In this document: piece by piece, positions 6,720-11,757 of the stretch
Position numbering within the stretch: the first letter of the stretch is position 1
How the letters are laid out: the number at the start of each line of letters is the position of its first letter
From: JAZTZP01 sp045637525
Lineage (GTDB): Bacteria > Bacillota > Clostridia > UBA1381
Direction: 5' to 3'
Assembly (NCBI GenBank): GCA_045637525.1
Contig: JAZTZP010000054.1
Span: 1-11,757 of the forward strand
DNA length: 11,757 bases
Position numbers and translations under genes: made by a program
The notes under the pieces: generated by a model
The model's input: only the letters and a program-made list of their open reading frames with translations
Told to the model about the DNA's origin: nothing
Database searches by the model: none

Positions 6720-9700
6720 ATGAGATCAGGATTGTTTAAAAGAATAACAGCGGCAATATTATCATTATCTATGATAATTCCGCTCTCAGCCCATGCATAT
6801 TCCCCGGGACCGACAACATATGAGTTTGATTTTTCAAATGTAACGGCAGAGCAAAATGTAACGGTATCAAAATCCGGAATAAGCTTGTCTGCCGGAGGCA
6901 GTGTAACATTTGAAATTGCCTTGCCGTTTTCAGCGGCAAGCGTAGATTTCAAATATTCTGCAAAAGCTGATACAACGCTTGATATAAAGATTGATGATAA
7001 CGCATATTCGAAAGATTTGAGCGTTAAAGAAACTGATGCAAAGCTTGAACTTTTAAATGACAGAGCCGGAGTGCATGAGTTTTCAATATCATCAACTCAG
7101 GAAATTTCGATAAAAGAAATTACATTCAATAAAGTTGATGTTGAGCATTCTCCGGCAAATACCACACCGCTCACTCTTACAACGTTTGAAGAAGCGGTTT
7201 ATACAACAGTTGCAATTCATGAAAATGCTGTTGCACTTTTTGATAAAGGTGCAATGCGTTATCTTGATTTCGATGATGCAAGAGTTGTACCGAGGTATTT
7301 TAATGGTAGTCTTCATATTCCGGCTTTTGCACTCGCAAGAGCAATGGATATGTATTTAGAAGACTATGCCGATATGGAATATCTTCTTTTAAGAAGTGAT
7401 GATGATGCTTTTGAGCTTTATGCTGAAAAAGGTACTGCATTTATTCGTGATAATGCGAACAAAAAGGATATAGCGAGTCCGGTAGTATATGACAGCGGAA
7501 TAACATGGCTTCCTGTAAGACAGATTGCAGAGCTCTTGGGAAAAACTGTCCTTTATAAAGACGGAATGGTTGTAATTGATGATAAGCTCCATGCAGGGGC
7601 CGCAATAAATGACTCATACATTTTCGGAACTTTGAAAGGAAGCTTTGATAAATATATTATTGAGGATAACAGCCAAGGAAAAGTATATCACGTTTCAAAG
7701 GAAAGCGGTTCAAACGACCGTAATCCGGGAACAGCGGATTCGCCTTTTAAAACTATCGGCAGAGCGGCGGAGCTTGCTGAGCCGGGCGACCGCATTATTA
7801 TTCATGAGGGACACTATTCGGAGATAATAAGACCGAAAAATGACGGAACTCCGTCAAGACCGATTGTTTTTGAAGCGGCAGAGGGCGAAAATGTTGAAAT
7901 AAGCACATTTAAAGAAATCTCCGGATTCCTGCCTTATGATGGTAATGTTTATTGTGCGGAAATTCCAAAAGCTATCGGTAAATACAGAATGCAGGTGTTT
8001 ATGGGAGATGAATATCTTCGTGAAGGCCGGCATCCGAATACGCATAATCAGCCAAATGCGGTAGAATATTTTGATTCTATAGATGATAAGTTATTTGCAA
8101 CTCATGGTGATATTTTTGTAAGACAAGATATGGACGGAGCGGCGGCAAAAGTTGCATCGGGAACTTTTAAGGCTGTAAGTGATACCGGCTTATTAGACCA
8201 GGAAGACAATTATTGGAAAGGCGCAACCTTTACATCACTAAAAGGTCAGGGCTGGGAACTGTCGAGTGCAATTGTAAAGGCTTCATCAAAAGGCGAAGTG
8301 TCGTTAGATGACGGTGGAAATGCATATAGTTCCATTGTATATTTTAATCGTGCATATCCGGAGGACTGGGGATATCTTGCAAATCATATGAATACTCTTG
8401 ATATGCCCGGAGAATGGTATTACGACGGAAAAACGCTTTATATAATTCCGCCGGAGGGCGTGAAAGGCGAAGAAATGTCACTTTTAGTTAAACAAGGCTT
8501 TACGACATTTGATTTGTCTGATAAGAAGTGCATTCAGGTCAAAAACATAAACACCCGCGGCGGTGGTATGAGTATGGCAGGTGATACGGAAAATATCGTT
8601 ATAAACGGTGGTGAGCATAAGTATATATCACATGCTACGTACATGGCAAACGGAGGTGCAGAGGTGGGATATGAGGCTACTGCTGAAGTTGTCGAAGACG
8701 ATATAAATAAAGGTGCGTTCGGTATGATGATTGAAGGCACAAACAATGCATTTATCAATTCTACAATATACGGAAGCGGTATGAAGGCAATAACTGTATC
8801 GGGAACATATAATTTTATATATAACAATGAAATATCAAATATAGGTTATACCAAAGGTGCAGCTGCCGTAACCCTTAGAATGTCATCATCTGAAAAGTTA
8901 GGCGGTCATCAGGTAGTAGGAAACAGTGTTCATGCAGTAGGAACTCATGCTATAAATTCCGAAGTTGGAACTTTGCCGGGAGCTGAAAATGGTCAGGCGG
9001 TAGGTGCTTGTTTGCCGGTTGAAGTAAGCTATAATCATATTTATGATTCAACGCAGTATGGACGTGATTCCGGAGTTTTATATATGCATTATGGTCATTA
9101 CGGAACAGACAGGGAATATTCTAAGGTTCATCATAATTTGGTGCATGATTCGGCAAAAACTCATCCTGTAGGAGGAACATCAATAAACAGTATTTACTTT
9201 GATAACTCTACAAGCGGAATTGATTGTTACAGCAACATCTTGTACTATAAACGGGAAGAACATGACAATACGGCTATCTATATTCAGCGTAAAGCAATAT
9301 TCCCGACATCGTTCTCAACTATTCCGAACTGGAATAACAAAGCGCTCGGACACATTGAAAAAGATGTTGATATGAAAGATCAGACACAGATTCCGACAGG
9401 TAAGCCGTTCCTTGCAGGACCCGATTTTCTTGATGAAAGATTTATGGAAAATTATAACCTTGCAAAAACTGATTATAGCATGCTCTTTGCAGACTATGGC
9501 GAGCTTTCGGATGGTGCTGTTATGACAGAAGACGGCTTTGTGGACTTTAATGATACCGGCAAGATTACATATAAAGACGTAGACCTTACAGGAAAGAATA
9601 TGCTCAGCATTTATGCTGCCGGAGAAAAGAAGCTTGCATCATATGTTGTTAAGGTTGATCTCTTTAAAGACGGAGAATTGCAGGAATCTGTTGCAATGCC

Positions 9701-10361
9701 GCTTCAGATTATGGCAGAGGGCGCTGATACCTTGAATGAGGCAAGCAGCGTATTACAGATGATGGACGGCAAATTTGATATTGTAATATCACCTTATTAT
9801 TCTGAAAGTGAAAAAAATGTAAATCTGCTGTTTGCCGGAGTAAGAGCTGATGTTACGGATAAGGATCCTATTACTCCTATTAATTCAACTGTTGTTTTCG
9901 GCGGTGCATTTACAAATCATGTTAAGCATACGATGTCTCAGAAAGGTCCGTTTACAAACTATGACTTATCAAGATTTGGAGATTACAGTCATAACTATGC
10001 AAGCTGGATATTTGAAAATACACTTATTTATGAGAATGTAACAATTCCGAGAGATTATACAGATGTACAGCTCTACGCAATGAGATGGGCGCCGTCACCG
10101 GGCTATAAGATGCAGATCAGAATAGGAAGCGAAACAGCTAAGCCTATTGCTGAGATAGACCTTGACTATGAAGCACCGGTTCTTGGCGGTAAAGCAAGTG
10201 AAGGCTGGTATTATGTAAAGGATAATCATAAGCTTAATGAAACATTAAAGGCAGGTACTTATGACATTTATGTAACATTTGATGATACAACAAGTGATAA
10301 AGAAACAGGAAGATCCTGTGACCTTGAGTATTTTGCATTCTTTAATGAAGCTGACCAGTAA
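6720..10361 (+). CDS. Secreted right-handed beta-helix protein, putative polysaccharide glycosidase or lyase
   Basis: The 1213-aa product has a signal peptide cleaved probably after SAHA (residue 26). Residues about 30-140 form a beta-rich N-terminal domain. Residues about 159-292 resemble the copper amine oxidase N-terminal-like module (GSLHIPAFALARAM; GITWLPVRQIAELLGKTV; DGMVVIDD), in which the name does not imply oxidase activity. At about 323 a beta-helix begins with YHVSKESGSNDRNPG, then DSPFKTIGRAAELAEPGDRI and IHEGHYSEIIRPK. This entry segment resembles, from memory, GH120 beta-xylosidase and other DUF1565-type beta-helix proteins. Helical coils with N-rich turns run to about 840 (NAFINSTIYGSG, FIYNNEIS, VSYNHIYDS, VHHNLVHDS). 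Asp828 in YFDNSTSG may correspond to a catalytic acid of GH120-like enzymes, but this is a guess. Residues about 930-1050 and 1056-1213 are beta-sandwich domains, the last CBM6-like (YENVTIPRDYTDVQLY; AGTYDIYVTFDD). It is last in the operon. Lyase families with the same fold (such as PL6) are alternatives. No SLH or other anchor is seen. Confidence 0.85.
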   Translation: MRSGLFKRITAAILSLSMIIPLSAHAYSPGPTTYEFDFSNVTAEQNVTVSKSGISLSAGGSVTFEIALPFSAASVDFKYSAKADTTLDIKIDDNAYSKDLSVKETDAKLELLNDRAGVHEFSISSTQEISIKEITFNKVDVEHSPANTTPLTLTTFEEAVYTTVAIHENAVALFDKGAMRYLDFDDARVVPRYFNGSLHIPAFALARAMDMYLEDYADMEYLLLRSDDDAFELYAEKGTAFIRDNANKKDIASPVVYDSGITWLPVRQIAELLGKTVLYKDGMVVIDDKLHAGAAINDSYIFGTLKGSFDKYIIEDNSQGKVYHVSKESGSNDRNPGTADSPFKTIGRAAELAEPGDRIIIHEGHYSEIIRPKNDGTPSRPIVFEAAEGENVEISTFKEISGFLPYDGNVYCAEIPKAIGKYRMQVFMGDEYLREGRHPNTHNQPNAVEYFDSIDDKLFATHGDIFVRQDMDGAAAKVASGTFKAVSDTGLLDQEDNYWKGATFTSLKGQGWELSSAIVKASSKGEVSLDDGGNAYSSIVYFNRAYPEDWGYLANHMNTLDMPGEWYYDGKTLYIIPPEGVKGEEMSLLVKQGFTTFDLSDKKCIQVKNINTRGGGMSMAGDTENIVINGGEHKYISHATYMANGGAEVGYEATAEVVEDDINKGAFGMMIEGTNNAFINSTIYGSGMKAITVSGTYNFIYNNEISNIGYTKGAAAVTLRMSSSEKLGGHQVVGNSVHAVGTHAINSEVGTLPGAENGQAVGACLPVEVSYNHIYDSTQYGRDSGVLYMHYGHYGTDREYSKVHHNLVHDSAKTHPVGGTSINSIYFDNSTSGIDCYSNILYYKREEHDNTAIYIQRKAIFPTSFSTIPNWNNKALGHIEKDVDMKDQTQIPTGKPFLAGPDFLDERFMENYNLAKTDYSMLFADYGELSDGAVMTEDGFVDFNDTGKITYKDVDLTGKNMLSIYAAGEKKLASYVVKVDLFKDGELQESVAMPLQIMAEGADTLNEASSVLQMMDGKFDIVISPYYSESEKNVNLLFAGVRADVTDKDPITPINSTVVFGGAFTNHVKHTMSQKGPFTNYDLSRFGDYSHNYASWIFENTLIYENVTIPRDYTDVQLYAMRWAPSPGYKMQIRIGSETAKPIAEIDLDYEAPVLGGKASEGWYYVKDNHKLNETLKAGTYDIYVTFDDTTSDKETGRSCDLEYFAFFNEADQ

Positions 10362-10375
10362 AAAAGTTTTTGATT

Positions 10376-10428
10376 AAAAACTTCAACCCCCTGCACCCCC
10401 AATCATGGGGGCAGAAGAAACTTTTTTG
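10376..10428 (+). terminator. Intrinsic terminator of the operon
   Basis: CTG (10391-10393) and CCCCC (10396-10400) pair with GGGGG (10407-10411) and CAG (10412-10414) around an AATCAT loop, with a two-base bulge. Six T residues follow at 10422-10427. In addition AAAAAGTTT (10361-10369) can pair with AAACTTTTT at 10418-10426, giving a longer outer stem. It lies directly after the beta-helix gene's TAA on the same strand. Confidence 0.75.
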
Positions 10429-10431
10429 TAA

Positions 10432-10465
10432 TTTAGAAAATTGCAAAAACGCGCAATTTCCTAAA
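10432..10465. repeat. Inverted repeat, second hairpin after the operon
   Basis: TTTAGAAAATTGC (10432-10444) and GCAATTTCCTAAA (10453-10465) pair at 12 of 13 positions around AAAAACGC. The flanks are A-rich, with no clear U-tract on the plus strand. It is a real inverted repeat, but no function is visible. Confidence 0.6.
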
Positions 10466-10483
10466 AGATAAAAAATAATTATT

Positions 10484-10518
10484 GAGGTGCTGCAAAATTG
10501 CGGCACCTCGTATTATTT
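10484..10518 (+). terminator. Second candidate terminator hairpin just before the insertion sequence
   Basis: GAGGTGC (10484-10490) pairs with GCACCTC (10503-10509). The inner bases TGCAA...TTGCG extend the stem with one wobble pair. A short, imperfect T-rich tail (GTATTATTT) follows, and the insertion-sequence end begins at 10521. It is a back-up terminator for the operon or the original terminator of sequence disrupted by the insertion. Confidence 0.6.
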
Positions 10519-10520
10519 AA

Positions 10521-10545
10521 GGCTCTTTGTCAAGAGTTGGGGTGA
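10521..10545. repeat. Terminal inverted repeat of the ISL3-family element
   Basis: The segment GGCTCTTTGTCAAGAGTTGG and following bases form the transposase-3' end of the element. CTCTT and AAGAG within it are themselves a short palindrome (10523-10536). The matching repeat is outside the window, so the inner limit is approximate. Confidence 0.6.
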
Positions 10546-10568
10546 AAAATCCTGTAAAGAATTTTTTT

Positions 10569-10602
10569 GAGGTAGTATAGATAGCTATGCTACCTCTTTT
10601 TT
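10569..10602 (+). terminator. Terminator inside the insertion-sequence end, pointing into the element
   Basis: GAGGTAGTATAG and CTATGCTACCTC form a 12-bp stem (one wobble pair) with an ATAG loop at 10569-10596, followed by six T residues (10597-10602). On the minus strand the stem is followed by A residues, so it would stop plus-strand transcripts entering the element from the operon side. The transposase stop codon (10585-10587) lies within the hairpin. Confidence 0.65.
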
Positions 10603-11757
10603 GATGTTTGATTTTTTTCGTTTTTGGTATGAAAATATATGTAAAATTCTTTTTCTGAATCGGTTAAAATTACGGTATCCATAGGCATTTCTCTTTAATA
10701 CCTTGATTCTGTTATTACACCCTTCTGTAAATCCATTACTATAAGGATAATCAAAGGTATTTAATATTCCTTTTTGCCAATTTATCAATGTTTTGCTGCA
10801 TGTATCATAATCATCCAAACCACTATCTTGCGCATCATATATCCATTCTGTCATCATTTCTTTAGCTGTTTGTTTGTCTTCTCATTTAAGTAATTCATAA
10901 AAAGCTTCTTTTAGATAATATGCTGTTCTTAATTCATCGCTTATCCACAGTAAACTCTCTACTCTGGCTTGTTGTTTTTTGGTAAGGTCGCTTTTTCTTT
11001 TTGTAAGGATTCGTTTTGAATTTTTGAACGACAGCCTGTTTTCTTTTCCATATTTTTTCTGTATCTTCTTTCGGGTTCGCTCAAATGCCCATATTATCTG
11101 CCTTACATAATGATATTTGTCTACTAAATACGTTGAATTTTTAAAAAATGCTTCTGCTAATTCACAATAGGGTTTCCACATATCACTAACAAAAAATTTA
11201 ACCTTATCTCGTTCTTCTTTGCTATATTGCTTTAAATATTTTATCAAATGACTCTGTTTTCTATCCGGCAGAATATCAAGAACTACACCGGTTTTAGGAT
11301 CTGTTATGATTGCCTGATATTTTTCATCTCCTGTATTGCCTTTAAATTCATCAATAGCTATAACCTCAGGTAATTCCTTAGGAGCAGTATATGATATATT
11401 GTCAAATATACGTATTACTGTTGAAACAGATATATTAAATTTATCTCCTATCGAAGTGAATGAACATATTTTTTCTGTTTCTTCAAATATCTTATTGATT
11501 AATCTGCGTGTCATCTGATAATATTTGGGTACAAAGGTGTTTTTTTCTGCAAAGCGTTTTCCGCAGTTATGACACGAATATCTTCTTTGACGATATATAA
11601 TAATTACATTCTGTTCAAATGAAGGTAAATCCTTTATTGTTCTGCATCTATAGTCATGAATGTACTTTGTTTTTCCCCCACAATTAGGGCAAACGTGTTC
11701 AAGTACAGGCATTTCTAAATAAATATACGTAAAATTTTCAATATTTTCAATTTTTTT
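10585..11757 (-). pseudogene. ISL3-family transposase, interrupted by an in-frame TGA; start off window
   Basis: The frame is open to the right edge: upstream of the Met at 11712 it still reads KKIENIENFTYIYLE, so that Met is probably internal and the start lies outside. Numbering from Met 11712, a zinc-finger of the ISL3 type is seen (C8/C11 and C47/C50, in CPNC and CHNC). The DDE core follows, with Asp121 in AIDEFKG and Asp177 in FFVSDMW. After ELLK at residue 276 a TGA (10884-10882) interrupts the frame. Without any shift it continues EDKQTAKEMMTEW to the stop at 10585. The expected catalytic Glu, in NGFTEGCNNRIK (codon 10725-10723), is beyond the TGA, so the shortened product lacks it. 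The known role of the family is DDE-type transposition of the element. It is most likely inactivated by one nonsense mutation, though a sequencing error or readthrough cannot be excluded. Confidence 0.85.

Larger units (their letters stand above)
10521..11757 (-). mobile_element. ISL3-family insertion sequence, partial (one end off window)
   Basis: The element starts at GGCTCTTTGTCAAGAG, which fits the GGCTCTTTG-type end I recall for ISL3-family elements. It encodes a minus-strand transposase of that family whose 3' end lies about 60 bases inside. The other end lies beyond the right edge, so neither the full length nor the 8-bp target duplication typical of the family can be verified. The eight bases outside the end are TTATTTAA (10513-10520). 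The element appears more AT-rich than the operon beside it. Confidence 0.8.

Noticed and set aside
8534..8827. Minus-strand open frame of about 97 codons inside the beta-helix gene
   Set aside because: It lies wholly within a well-supported gene and lacks a ribosome binding site. The hydrophobic, Pro-rich product is typical of antisense shadows.
10585..10857. The short minus-strand frame as a separate gene
   Set aside because: It is in the same frame as the transposase upstream, carries that family's final catalytic Glu region and has no start signal of its own, so it is the 3' part of the interrupted transposase.
10882..10884. TGA read as a sense codon under an alternative genetic code
   Set aside because: About 3400 codons in the four long neighbouring genes contain no in-frame TGA, so recoding is not supported.

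Overview
The window is an AT-rich stretch of a bacterial chromosome. It most likely comes from an anaerobic Gram-positive Firmicute of the Clostridia (gut, rumen or similar habitat). This rests on strong AAGGAGG-type ribosome binding sites, short Lys/Arg-rich Sec signal peptides, S-layer homology (SLH) domains, a copper-amine-oxidase-N-like module on a secreted protein, and an ISL3-family insertion sequence. The species cannot be named from the sequence. All four long plus-strand genes end in TAA and contain no in-frame TGA, so the standard bacterial code applies.

Layout: (1) Bases 1-1806 hold the 3' part of a large modular secreted protein whose start lies left of the window. It has two related beta-rich modules around an Ig-like domain, then a C-terminal domain of a kind seen in large clostridial extracellular proteins. 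(2) Bases 1807-1918 are intergenic and hold a perfect 14-bp hairpin and the ribosome binding site of the next gene. (3) Bases 1919-10361 hold three genes in one direction with 12-13 bp gaps, almost certainly one operon. They encode a 1005-aa secreted protein with a CBM6-like N-terminus and degenerate internal SLH repeats, a 585-aa secreted protein with three good C-terminal SLH repeats behind a glycine-rich linker, and a 1213-aa secreted right-handed beta-helix protein that looks like a polysaccharide-active enzyme. (4) Bases 10362-10520 contain three hairpins in a row, of which the first and third look like intrinsic terminators. (5) From 10521 to the right edge lies one end of an ISL3-family insertion sequence on the minus strand. 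Its transposase frame is interrupted by an in-frame TGA and continues past the right edge.

Working model (inference): the operon builds a cell-surface polysaccharide-handling apparatus. The SLH protein(s) attach to secondary cell-wall polymer, carbohydrate-binding modules hold a glycan, and the beta-helix protein cleaves it. No transporter, regulator or second catalytic protein is visible, so the substrate cannot be assigned. No tRNA, rRNA, CRISPR array, riboswitch or convincing promoter was seen, and no gene-free stretch exceeds 300 bases.
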